DNA of 28,861 nt from assembly GCA_033557685.1 (NCBI GenBank), contig JAWQRN010000506.1:1-28861 (forward strand), in the 5' to 3' direction. The stretch is from Sperchopsis tessellata. Taxonomy: Eukaryota; Arthropoda; Insecta; Coleoptera; Hydrophilidae. Positions 1-10,645 of the stretch are shown one piece after another. Every line of letters starts with the position of its first letter. Position 1 is the first letter of the stretch. A model generated the notes under the pieces. That model did not search any database, was not told the origin of the DNA, and saw only the letters and a list, made by a program, of their open reading frames with translations. The position numbers and the translations under genes are program-made.

Positions 1-75
1 ATATTTAAGTTGCTTTATTGGGCAATAGCCGACACGTTTCGAGGCACCTGCCTCACCTTCAGGGCTGAATTAAGA
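1..75 (-). repeat. Repeat end with hammerhead-like hairpin
   Basis: Read on the minus strand, positions 62 down to 31 give CTGAAGGT, then a perfect 5-bp hairpin (GAGGC, loop AGGT, GCCTC), then GAAACGTGTC. That order resembles the conserved core of a hammerhead ribozyme (CUGANGA, stem II, GAAA, cleavage triplet). One core base is wrong (G for the last A of CUGANGA) and no clear stem III is visible, so a functional ribozyme is not claimed. Hammerhead motifs are known in Penelope-like retroelements and related short repeats of animals. The repeat runs off the left edge, so the family cannot be delimited. Confidence 0.35.
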
Positions 76-260
76 CGCAAATGTTAATTAAAAATCAAAA
101 ACCAAAGGCTAGTGGAAACAACGACTGCAGAGAGCAAAAATAATTGGAGCAACAAGACCCATGAAAAACAATTCACTATTCTACAAATGTTGTTTATTAT
201 TGACTTATACTTAATCTAAATTATCTTAACTAAAACACATTTAGCAAGGATACATTTTAG

Positions 261-515
261 GAGCAAATAATCCTCAGAGCAGATTTTCTCAGCTTTAATG
301 ATCTAAACCAATACAGGATTTAGACTATGCAAGGGTTGACAATGGGAGAAAAACCATAGCCGTACCTTAAAGGAAATTTCTACACCCAGAGCTAATAATC
401 CCCAAAGCAGTTTTTCTCACCTTTATTGATCTAAACCAATACAGGATTTAGGCTATTGAAGGGTTAAAAAGTATAGAAAATATATGTACGTACCTAAAAC
501 AAAATTTCTACACCC
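261..515. repeat. Tandem duplication, two units of about 128 bp
   Basis: Unit 1 is 261-388 and unit 2 is 389-515. Both start with GAGCwAATAATCC and end with AATTTCTACACCC, and they share the block TGATCTAAACCAATACAGGA near the middle. Divergence is by scattered substitutions and small indels, so this is an old head-to-tail duplication or the remains of a minisatellite. No coding potential is seen in it. The stretch 516-796 that follows is AT-rich and holds nothing I can name. Confidence 0.85.
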
Positions 516-796
516 GATTTGCGTATAAAATTAAAAATTATTTTATATATTTATTTTATTTTATATGTTTGGTTGCTAATAAAGATTTACAATTTATAGG
601 CATAACATTAGCTTTATTTAAATCTCCAAAAGATTCCTGAAAGCCCATTGATCATATGCTTACACATCAACAATATACATTATGCTTTAAACCTATTATA
701 TCCTATAATATATACATCCAGTAACAGGAATACTGACACGCATCACGGATATAACTTTTACCAAGATGCAAAGCAAGGATTTGATACTCAAAAATA

Positions 797-1845
797 TAAT
801 TGCTGTCCTAGATAAAATTAAAAACCAGCAAGATATACTAGCCTTCGTCAGCTTTCTGAGATAATAAATGTGCCAAAATCTACAATATCGCCTCTTAAAA
901 GAAGAAAAACAATTGTGCGACAAATAGATGTTACCCAAAGAAAAACCAGGAAGGTCCAAATGAAAATGGGAGGGCAAGGATTCAGATGTAGAGGAGGCGG
1001 ATGAATGGTTTTCCTTAGTTACTCAACGAGGCGTGAGTATCAGCGGTCCAATATTATGTTATAAATACGCACTGTCAGGCTTCAAAAAGCCAATGGCAAT
1101 GGACAATGTGATATGTTGTGCAAATATGTCAGGTACTGACAAACGAAAGCTACCGATCATAGGAAAAAATAGTAAGCCTCGATGCTTTAAAGGACTAAAA
1201 GTAGAGGCTTTACCAGTGGAGTACCTCGCTAATATGAATGCTTGGATGACTTCTGAAATGTTTTGAAATTAGCTTACAACTTGGGATATAGAATTACAAC
1301 ATAAGCAAAGAAAAAATTTTCTGCATGTTGATAACTGTGTGGCACACCCCCATTTAAACAAACTAAGAAATAAACAGCTGTAATTTCTTCCTCCCAACAC
1401 CACATCCTTAGTGCAACCAATGGACATGGGAATAATAAACAATTTGAAGACATTGTACTGAGCAAAATTGGTTAATTACATACAGGAATCCATTGTTGAA
1501 ACTTTATTTACAAGTATGTTAACAGTGAGGGAAATTAGCAAAATTGATATTTTACAGGGAAGAGTTTGTTTCTGACTGCGAGCCATAATATCCAGCACAA
1601 TACAAAATTGTTTTGGTGATTCCGATTTAAAATCTTCAGAGATTCCAGAACGTATTAGAGACAAGGAGAATGAGATTTCAACAATGAACAGCAATTTAGT
1701 ATGTTATGACGGGAATAGAGATTGTGAGGACGCTTATGTTAAAGCTATTAAATCAAAAGTTCACAAATTGGAGAAATATGATGACAGTGATTAAGAAGGT
1801 CCTCCTGTGCCCATGACTAACCACGAGGTGAACACATTTATTTCT
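797..1845 (+). pseudogene. Tigger/pogo-type transposase remnant (CENP-B/jerky family)
   Basis: Translation across frames gives the modules of a Tigger transposase in order. A helix-turn-helix piece lies near 850-900 (LSEIINVPKSTIS). A CENP-B-like segment ends in VSISGPILC near 1030-1050. The DDE domain begins with CCANMSGTDKRKLPIIG near 1115-1160, continues with VDNCVAHPHL near 1325-1355 (second catalytic D) and PPNTTSLVQPMDMGI near 1395-1435 (third D). The acidic C-terminal tail reaches about 1800. The segment that should carry the second half of the CENP-B domain and the first catalytic D (family motif NADET) is missing: the reading jumps from GPILC to CCANMSG within about 75 bases. Stops and frameshifts follow after 1263. 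It is a dead cut-and-paste transposase, acting in the nucleus when intact. Confidence 0.85.
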
Positions 1846-1984
1846 TATTATATAATTATTTTTATTATACAATTTTGTTATACTTAGGTATATATGTATA
1901 CGTACATTTACATGTAATTTGTGGCATGTATTTTAATCTTATACAATTTATTAAATAAAGTATTCAAAAACACTAATTTCGAAA

Positions 1985-2072
1985 TTTTTGTGGAACTGCG
2001 GATAATTAGGCCATCCGCTTAATTTGGACAAAATGATCTATTCCCAATGTATCCCGATTAAGCGGAATCGAC
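1985..2072. repeat. Probable right terminal region of the Tigger copy
   Basis: Downstream of the transposase, 1997-2072 holds GCGGATAATTAGGCCATCCG and then GATTAAGCGGAATCGACTA. The CGGATTAAGCGG...TCGACT wording is what I expect of Tigger/jerky terminal inverted repeats, and it ends beside a TA, the target of this superfamily. A matching left terminus was not found between 516 and 797, so the left end seems lost. The transposase spacing and orientation agree with this being the 3' end of the same element. Confidence 0.6.
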
Positions 2073-2179
2073 TATTAAGTTGTACCTCAGCCACTTACTA
2101 AATAAATCATGTTTAAAAATGACATTTCTGAACTGCTGTAATATCTTCGAATAGTCCGGTATGTGAAGTGGTTTTATGC

Positions 2180-2930
2180 TCTGATTGTATATCTTAAAAT
2201 CCATCAGTTTGTGTATGCTATAGATTATAGATCAACTTGTTAATTACAAAAAATTGCGCACAATTTTTGACCAAACATAAATCTGTTCCAGAGGTAAAAT
2301 GCATGCATCCGCTTACAAGACATCCAAAGGCGTATTCCATATGAATCCCATACAAAGTCAGAAATATTTATTCTGGATGACATCTAATTTTTTAAGATGG
2401 CATATACTTGCCAAATCGTATGAAACGAATCCATAAACAAAAGCAGCTTGTATGAAACACTACATCAACTAAATCATTGGGCTGGTGCCCCAGAAACCAT
2501 GACTCACTTTCTCTTACATGTTCTATGTGGATTATTCAATTAAGTTTTTATCCAACCATATGCCAAAAAATCGTATGTTTGTGAGGAAAATTGTAATTTC
2601 CTATAGTTATTTGGTTTGCTAGTATCAATTCCTGGTCAACGTAGAAACAACAGGCATGCTGGCATGGCAAGATTGGAAGTTTCTGTCTATACATATCGTC
2701 TGCATATTGCAATAATCTAATGTTAACATTTTCAAGTACATACACATATAATATGTAAAATAACATACATAAAATTTCACCTTGTGGAAGCCCATTTGAT
2801 GTTATTTGTTAATTTATTTCCTTATGTGTTTAATAGAACCAATTGACTGCTATCTAATGTTGATTCTTTTCGTAAAACCAAATTGCATTTTTGTTAAAAA
2901 GTTTTTAGACTCCAAACACCACTCCAATCT
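2180..2930 (-). pseudogene. Non-LTR retrotransposon (Jockey-like) reverse transcriptase remnant
   Basis: On the minus strand the order is: a QFGFRK-like motif near 2900-2880, GLPQGEIL near 2800-2780, LLQYADDM near 2720-2695 (the catalytic YADD motif), a segment resembling the FLG-LD-LNW-HI block near 2580-2500, and then LDVIQNKYF...CMGF...NTPLDVL near 2390-2310. This is the motif order of Jockey-like LINE reverse transcriptases, including the thumb-like C-terminal domain. The longest open piece is 2548-2766, and several frameshifts and stops separate the pieces. No endonuclease domain and no poly-A tail are seen. The clade label is from motif wording only. Confidence 0.7.
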
Positions 2931-3963
2931 AAATTTTACGAATCATGGATGTTATGTTTTTTATTTGATTGATTGATTTGATATCACCAGTGTTCCAATC
3001 TTTGTTTAAAGTATTTATTAATGTGAGATTAAATAAATGTAGTGAATTTGATTGTTTTTAATTCGGATATTTAAGAAAGTTTATTTAAAAACTATTTGCT
3101 TGAGCATTATAGGTGATAATTAGTATTTTAATTAATGAGTCTGGTGCTAATTTTCTTAAAAATGCATGTAGCCGTAATTGTTTTTGTTATTAATTACAAA
3201 TCTGAAACCATTATTTTTTTTTTTATTATATTATTTTAGTATATTCCCAATTGGAGTACTGTAATAAGCTTTCGCAATACTTTCGGCAATGATCCCTTTT
3301 TGTTGTTAGTAATTCTTTTACATTTTGCAATTTTTCTATCTACTATGTCTTTGTACATTCATTACATTGATGTGTGAGTAACTTAGCATTTTATGTTATA
3401 TGTTTTGGGATACATTCATTGGTAGCAAAATTAATAGCTTATACAAAAGTCTCATTTTCATGGATGTTTTTGATCTTATCATGCATATAATTATTAAAGT
3501 AAAATCAGTTTGCTTTTTTATGTTTTTAATATTTTAGTTCGCTTATGCTTCCAATGAATTTGAATAGTAGTCAGTAATACCACGTTTAAAAATAGGGATG
3601 TATTCTTCAATAACGTTACATTAACAAAATTGTTGTTAACAGAGGTAAAGATAATACCCGAAGTATAGGGACTGCTTCCTAAAACAAAAAATAGACATTT
3701 TGAGAAATTTTTTTTATTGACAATAAAACTTAAAAGTGAAACTAGTGCAAATGTATTATGTATAGTTATATGTATTAAAAAAGTTCACTCTACTATCAAT
3801 CAGGCATTAATTGCTTTGCTTTTTTCTGTTCACGCAGCATCTCACAGTAACAAGTTAAAGCATTTAATGTTTCTTTTTTCTACTCACTTTTTAATTTTCT
3901 GATAAAAGTCTAAAGAATGATGCACTTGACGGTGACAATTAGTTAACATTTTTGTTGTTAAAA
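2931..3963. other. No recognisable gene; AT-rich
   Basis: Both strands are AT-rich with frequent stops. A short open frame at 3717-3902 shows no domain or coding bias that I recognise. Upstream LINE sequence (on the minus strand) may extend a little into 2931-3100, but I could not align it. Confidence 0.5.
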
Positions 3964-5035
3964 CTTTAGTTCTTCTCGTTCCAAATTTTCTTCAGTTAGT
4001 TCTTGTAGTTCCTCATTCATGAGAAGTTTGGCACTGTCATGCAATAACGTTGGTGTGCCATATACTAGTTCATTCAAAATAATATCATCCCCGAGTTCTA
4101 ATACTTCTACTGCATTAACTCCTATCTTCTTCTAAATGACTTTAAGGTAGTGTTGTGGTAGATCTTCCCATACTTTTGGGATATTATTGTTGTAACGTTT
4201 CTAGAATTATTTAATTGACACTTGTTGACTGAATTAGTAGAGTGAAAGGGCTCCGGATGAAGTAAGCTTTCAATGCCACTATAACGCCATGACATGGGCT
4301 GAATTATAAATGTTGTGTTTGATGGATGAAACACATCTTGAAATGGAATGTGTGTTTTTAATGCGTCAAGATTTTGTGAATGACCAGGACCATTATCAAT
4401 TACCAATAACACTTTTAGCTCTAAATTGTTTTTCTGCCAATATCACTGTACTACAGTTCAAAAATAATTAACAAACCAGTCATTAAATAGATCCATTTTT
4501 ACCCAGGCCTCTCTGATTTCCAAATGGCCCGTGGATTCTCCAACTAAAAAATCAGCATTGTTTTGTTGTATAAATTATTCACCAGTAACAGATTTAAACG
4601 ACCCTTTGCAGTATTAAATGTAATAGACTTCCACGGTTATTAAGTATATGAATGTTGTTTCAGGGTGGAAACCGTGTAGAGGCTCTGATAAGTGCGGACG
4701 TTTCACCCACTGCTGCAAGGGACATTTTCAAAGTGAGTGATGTTACTTCAACGAATTAATTCATTGTACTGCACCCTTTGCAGTTTTGAATCCTGATGCC
4801 TTTCTTTCATCTTGTTAAATGAATGTTTTAGATGGCAAACATTTCCAAAAAAGACCCATTTCATCAATGTTAAATGTCAAATTCTGAGGTTATCCACTGC
4901 TTTCAATTATAATTCTTACTTGTTTAGGAAATTAGCCAGATTTTTATACTTTTCGAATCATCCACGAGACACTACAAAATTTTCGCCAGTATATTCTTCT
5001 TGGTTTTTTAAAAAGTCAAATTGATTTCATTTGAA
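3964..5035 (-). pseudogene. Second Tigger-type transposase remnant, interrupted
   Basis: Reading on the minus strand from 5035 down: GENFVVSRGWFEKYKNLANF (CENP-B DNA-binding region), then an FNIDEMGLFWK-like block near 4870-4840 that supplies the first catalytic D. Next is a GFKTAKG block near 4790, then an insertion (4619-4772), after which FNTAKGRLNLLL resumes. The DDE domain continues with KVLLVIDNGPGHSQN near 4415-4370 (second D), and NTTFIIQPMS near 4320-4290, where the family has QPMD, so the third catalytic residue reads S. An acidic tail ends near 3964 (DSAKLLMNEELQEL). Stops and frameshifts are scattered. It differs from the copy at 797-1845 in subfamily wording and orientation, so the two are independent insertions. 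Confidence 0.85.
4619..4772 (-). mobile_element. Short interspersed repeat inserted in Tigger, 18-bp TSD
   Basis: The flanks are an 18-bp direct repeat: ACCCTTTGCAGTATTAAA at 4601-4618 and ACCCTTTGCAGTTTTGAA at 4773-4790, with two mismatches. Both encode the same Tigger residues (F-x-TAKG), which proves that one copy is a target-site duplication. On the minus strand the insert contains GTGAAACGTCCGCAC, then CAGAGCCTCTACACGGTTT, and ends CCGTGGAAGTCTATTACA. A long duplication without terminal inverted repeats points to target-primed (LINE- or Penelope-like) integration. Parts recur at 15838-16180 and 27662-27731. No ORF is present. Confidence 0.8.
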
Positions 5036-5788
5036 TTTTGAATTGTCATTTCACTGACTGTCATGTGGTATAGTCCCGTATCATCAATAAAACATTTAAC
5101 ATCTTACCGACTTTTTCTATAATGTTATTCGTGTATAGGTAATTTTTTTTAACACTAACATTGCTATTGTTTTCTATTGAGGCTTTTATTTTCATTGATT
5201 CGCTTACAGTTACAACAATAATTGAGAATTCGTTTTTCTACTTTATGGTAGGCTCTTGTTATGGTAATGTAAACGGCCTGACTATTTCATTATGTACTTG
5301 AAGCCATGTTGGGCTTTACAGAGGGGACCTAATTTTTCTCTTTTTATAAGAATTTGATAAAGGTAGGAAATAATAAGGGCTTAGTGAAAATGGGGTATTT
5401 ATTTTGAATTATATGAATAATAACTGATTATGAATAAGATATATTAATTTTGGCCACGTTTTTTTAAGAGTTTTATGTTCTTAAAACCTAGACATTCTTT
5501 TAAAGTGGTTGAAAAATTACTTACCTTGTACTGTACACAAGTAGAAGCACCATCCGAAACCACATCTCGTAGGATTTTAACGTTAGCATCAGTAGCAAAC
5601 ACTCACACATTGTGTATAAAATTCTAGATTACATATAGTATTTCTCATTGAATCATACTGAGGCAAAGTCTGCGCCTTTAACGTTATAATAACAGTGTCA
5701 GTAGACTCAAAAATAATTTGTTTTGCATCTTTATTTACATCATTTTAGTCTATTATTATTATTAATATTATTTCTAGCAACCTTTTTG
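5036..5788. other. No recognisable gene
   Basis: The 5036-5290 part may be decayed Tigger N-terminal or 5' sequence on the minus strand, but I see no conserved motif. The rest is AT-rich. A minus-strand CAG-TACAAG-GTAAGTAA at about 5535-5515 looks like a splice donor, but the open frame in front of it is only about 25 codons. Confidence 0.4.
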
Positions 5789-5801
5789 CAAGTCATTCGT
5801 C

Positions 5802-6021
5802 CTCGAGTTCGAGTCCCAGAGACGGTCGGCTTTTTGTGATGAGGGAAAAGTATTTGTAGTGTTCATCTTCCGGAAGGGACGTAAAAAGTTGGGTCCTGTG
5901 TATTGTAGGTAAATGAAGACCACGTGCACGTAAAAGAACCTAATTCCAGTAGGAACGCTGGATGCGGCAAAATTCCCAGGAGAGGGAGCAGATATAGGCC
6001 GATGTTAAATAAGCAATTCAA
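5802..6021 (+). mobile_element. tRNA-related SINE, 5'-truncated, 13-bp TSD
   Basis: The perfect 13-bp direct repeat CAAGTCATTCGTC lies at 5789-5801 and 6022-6034. The 220-bp body starts just before GTTCGAGTCC (5807-5816), which matches the RNA polymerase III B box of tRNA-derived SINEs. The A box that should lie some 40-50 bases earlier is absent, so this copy is truncated at its 5' end. The body carries GTAAATGAAGACCACGTGCA and ends GATGTTAAATAAGCAATTCAA-like sequence instead of a pure A tail. The element is non-coding and would have been mobilised by a partner LINE. Confidence 0.85.
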
Positions 6022-6034
6022 CAAGTCATTCGTC

Positions 6035-7609
6035 AAACTTCAGATATTTCAATATTAGGGTTGCCATGAAATATAATATATATTTTTTAATCAATTTCTG
6101 AGAAAAATTAAGTTTTTTTACAGTGCTCCTCTAATAATTAGCAAATGGGAATATACCATTAAAATTTATTACAAAGAAAAACCAACGCAATAAGATTACT
6201 TGCGGATTCGTAGTCTTTTAGACATAACCTGACTTTGCTCCTACCAATTGAGGAAATTGAAATTAAATTACTAACTATATGATTTTCGTGCAAAATATGA
6301 TCTATACATAGGATGTAATTTTTCTCTTTTATCTAAATATTATAGAAACAAACGATCAAAATGAGGGTTTTACAACATACAAAAATTGAAATACGAAGAA
6401 ATTAAAAGATGCTTCTGGGAAGAATTAAGATTAATAACGGAAGAAATACACGTGTAAAACTCGGGAGAAACTTGGCAAGTAATTACAAATGCACTCTCTG
6501 TTGTTTTATGTAGTGGTTCTTTCCTTCCGCTACTTGTTTGTTGAATAACTCAAATATCACCATACTTAGTAACTAGTTTAAACCAATATAAAAGGAATAG
6601 ATGAGAGCTCTCTCAAAAAAAGTCTGTCTACAACAAACACCTGCGAAAAAGTCTTTCATATACTGTAAATACATGTTATTCATTTTCTTACATTTTTTCA
6701 ACTCTTAGCGAGGCATATTACAAGCGTAATAATTTACATTAATAAACAATCTGCATGAGTAGTTTACATATTATTTATTAGCTTTCAATACAACTATATA
6801 TTTTAACTATAATATGACAATGTAGTGCAGCTCTTTCTGGTTAGAAGATTGCGTATACTGTCGCGTCTGGATTGTGAAACCAACCTCAGACGCTGCGGTA
6901 TTCCTGATACTGGATGCACTTGCAGCTTAACCTTCATGGCAGGGTCGGAGCGAGCTTTGGCGCTATAATAGCCAGTTTGACATTAGTTTCGTCCTTGAAA
7001 CTGTCCCGCTCCTCTGGATCATATGGTCCATCTGAAAAATTTCCTAAGCAATTCATACATGCGATCACAGTACATCTAGTTAGATTGTACAAACTGAAGA
7101 ATAATCAGCTAATCAACCAATTATATTATGTGGCCACCAGTAACCAAAATTGTTTATTAACATGTTACAAAAATTCACCAACTTACTCTTTACTTAATGA
7201 ACGTCAAGTCCAATGTCTCCAACAATCAGTTGCACAATTTACTATGGTCAATAATCTATAGAACGTATATGACAGCATTCACAAAAATATAATCTTAATG
7301 GAAGGCAAGTTCACTTGCACAAACCAATTCATAATCAGTCACACAATTAACTGTGGTCCAATAACACAGGTCGACATGATTTTTGTAACATTAATAAAAC
7401 TGCTCTTTTTGTGTTTCATGTTGGTAGTTAATAAACCTCCTTTTCACAGAAATGGCCTAGCACGTCCCATTTTCGAGTATCTGTTTGTCCCTTATATCAT
7501 GGGATTATTGAAATTAGAGAATGTATTAGTTTGTTTCTGTCGTGTACAGTACAGTTAAGTGTTTTTGTGTATTAAAATAGCAAGTTCTAGTTGTCGATGA
7601 TGCAAAAAT
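6035..7609. other. No recognisable gene; one less AT-rich patch
   Basis: Mostly AT-rich. The patch 6830-7050 is richer in GC than its surroundings, and two plus-strand open frames (6914-7261 and 7298-7558) run through and after it. On the minus strand 7020-6940 reads PEERDSFKDETNVKLA, which is hydrophilic and protein-like, but it hits stops soon after and I recognise no family. Nothing is claimed as coding. Confidence 0.4.
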
Positions 7610-9203
7610 CTAGCGGATATGTTTTGTTATATATGTGGACAATTTATTTTAAAGTCACAAGCTAGATCTATATCCAAGGAAGTCAAAAAAGCCTATCTTT
7701 TATATTTAAGTGCCAAATTGAAGATCAAGATAAAAGTTGAGCCCCTCATGTTTGCTGTGTGAGTTGTCACGTAAATTTAGTGCAGTGGATATATTGCAAG
7801 AAAAATTCTATGCCGTTTGCTATTCCTATGGTGTGGAGAGAACCTACTGACCATGTAATTGATTGCTACTTCTGTATAACCAAAACAGAAGGGTATTCAA
7901 AAAAGCAAAGGAACAATATTGAGTATCCAAAATTGCCTCCTGCACTAAGGTTAGTTTAAAACTTGGACAACGTTATGTTTCCCGGTGATTCTAATTCTTC
8001 ATCAGGATCTGATCTACAACTTCCTGAGAATACCAGAATACCCAACATTTTTACCTACCAACTACCAGTGAACCTCACTTAATAACTCTGAATGAATTAA
8101 ATGATTTGGTACGTGACCTGGTTTTGTCAAAACAAAAAATATGAACTTCTTGGTTCCAGACTTCAACAGTGGAACCTTTTAAATAAAAATGCAAGTGTTT
8201 CACTACCAAAAACGGAATATAATATTTTCAAGTTTTTATAAAATGGCTGTTTCTGTTTTGATTTGATAGTTTACTGAATGAGCTTAATATGGAACATGTA
8301 CCTTCTGCGTTGCGTATTTTCATTGATTCGTCAAAATACAGCCTAAAAGTAGTCTTGCTTCATAATGGAAACAAAAAACCTACTATTCATTTGTCCCATT
8401 CAGTGACTATGAAAGAAAACTATGATAACTTATCTACCATACTAAATCAAGTTAAATATAAACAGTATCAGTGGGATATTTGTAGAGATTTATAAGTGAT
8501 AGTTATATTGCTAGGCTTCAAGGGGGTTTTACACAGTATTGTTGTTTTTTTGTGTCTATGGGACAGTCGAGCAACAAAAGAAAATTTCATTAAGAAAGAT
8601 TGATCTCATAGAACCAGGTTCTTTGAACATAAAATATGCCTCCATGTTAACCCAAAAAAGGTGTTTCTGCTGCCTCCCCATATTAAGCTTTGACTAATGA
8701 AACACTTTGTTAAAGCTGTGGACAAAGCAGGTAATGGTTTCAAGTACCTAATAGAAATATTTCCTCAGTTAAGTGATGCAAAACTAAAAGAAGGCATCTT
8801 TATTGGATCTCAAATAAGGAAACTTTTAAGTGATTTCCTTTTTCAAGAAAAATTCAATGACAAGGAATTGGCAGCTTGGAACTGTTTTGTAAGTGTAGTG
8901 AAGGGATTTCTAAGAAACAAATGTGAGAACTATAAAACCCTCATAGATGAACTCTTAAAAACCTATGAACTACTAGAATGTCACATGTCCTTAAAAATGC
9001 ATTTTTTGCACTCGCATTTGGATTTTTTCCGGAAAATTTGGGTGCAGTAAGTGACGAACAAGGAAAGAGTTTTTGCAATGGAAACACGATACCCGGGATG
9101 ATGGAACGCATCTATGTTGGGCGGCTACTGCTGGTTTTTCAAAAAGATGATTATACTGAACACGAGAAAAAAGTGAAATATTTCTTATTTTTTTATTGCA
9201 CAT
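7610..9203 (+). pseudogene. Broken copy of an uncharacterised multicopy arthropod protein family
   Basis: Successive pieces on one strand match a protein family I know from many arthropod genomes but which has no assigned function. They are: a Cys pair with CYICGQF at 7622-7645; CCVSCHVN then FAIPMVWREP and DCYFC at 7755-7880 (a likely zinc-binding set); LSKQKYELLGSRLQQWNLL at 8128-8180; LRIFIDSSKYSLK and LLHNGNKKP at 8300-8385; a KQYQWDICRDL block at 8460-8495; LMKHFVKAVDKAG near 8694-8735; AKLKEGIFIGSQIRKLL at 8779-8830; and HFLHSHLDFF followed by ENLGAVSDEQGKSF near 9000-9075. At least four frame changes or stops break it. The order is collinear and without visible introns, so it looks like a retrocopy or a mobile-element gene. 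The family's N-terminal Cys motifs and its high copy number suggest a transposon protein, which is inference. Confidence 0.8.
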
Positions 9204-10645
9204 GATTCTTAGTAAAATGTCTTTGCTTAGATTTAACATGTTTATATATATAGTCTTCTTTGTTTTTATACGACCACCAACCCCTGTAACAAAAAAACTG
9301 TATGTGTTACAGTATTTAGCATATCATTTTCAGATTTAGGACCACAAAATACTTTGTATACACCTATTTTCATCAGTGTTACTTAAATAAAAGTTTAAAT
9401 TTGTTGACCAGTGTAATCATCATAACATGTGCGATCACTGTCGCTAAAATATATATTTTTACTAAAAGTGCATGACTCAGTAGACACAGTACATCAAGTC
9501 CAACCACAACACAAAACGTGTACAACACACAAATTCATCCAAAAGACCAAATAAATCATTATCTGCTATAAAAACTTACTTATTATGGCCGACATTAACA
9601 ACCCAATGATTTGTATGAGCACTCGCCTATTCTGACTCAATAAAGCATTTTGTGAAATTGTAAGCATCGTAATACCAGCTTTAAAACAGACATTAATCCG
9701 ATATATTTAACACAAAAAATATTAAAATGCATAAATTGTATATTTTAATCAACAAAATGAAATATTAAAAAAAAGGAAATAAATACATGAAGTTACAACA
9801 ATTACTATTACATTAGGAGAATGTACGTAAGGACGTTCTATGATATCCATTTCAGAAAAAGTTCATATTTTTATGTTAAAGTTTAACACAAATATTTAAT
9901 TAAATAATTAATATAATAGAGTGTTTCTTAGTTCTAAGTTTAATATTTTGGTACTGTGTTGTCTTTATGATGTGTTTATACAACGAATATATCTATTCTG
10001 TTTTGAGAGCACTTTAGATTGGGTAGTTCAATACATTCTTTGTGACATTAGCTAATAAAAGATTGCCATTATAAAATATGTTGTCTATATCAAAATTGCA
10101 AAGGGTATTGATAAATTCTAGAATACTGAATTTATTATAGTGGACCCAGGGGAGTATAATGAAAATAATAACGTCAATCATGTTTTCAATAATTCTTCAG
10201 TCTAGTTTTAAGCTATTTTATTTTATATAAATTATTAAATTATCACAAATGTACTCTAAATAACCGTTACCAACAAAATCACCAACAGTTTTTTCCAATG
10301 CTGCCATTTACTGATTAACCACACATTGTAGTCTTACTATCTACATCATTACAAAATGAATATGTTTCTTATCTTTATGATTTTCTAATTCTTCAACCAG
10401 CTTCACAATATCAACGTCTTACTAGCCCAGCTCGCAAACATTGGGTTTGAATACAGGAATAATGTAAAATTTAATAACCTGCTACTTCATCCAGGATATT
10501 TTGAGTTGGGAATTAAATTTAAACTTCATACTTACCTAGCCTTAAATACATGAATATATCTAATCCTTATATTCTATCTACTTCTTACTTGTCTATACAG
10601 AATCTCATCAATACTTGTGAATTATATTTGTTGTGGTTGTTGACA
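9204..10645. other. No recognisable gene; very AT-rich
   Basis: I see no exon, terminal repeat or conserved motif on either strand in this 1.4-kb stretch. It may include the 3' untranslated tail of the pseudogene ending at 9203. Confidence 0.5.

Noticed and set aside
5526..5610. Minus-strand exon-like stretch ending CAGTACAAG/GTAAGTAA
   Set aside because: The donor is strong but the open frame before it is only about 25 codons and matches nothing I know.
6914..7558. Two plus-strand open frames of 115 and 86 codons
   Set aside because: Residue usage looks random and no motif is seen; they probably reflect local composition.
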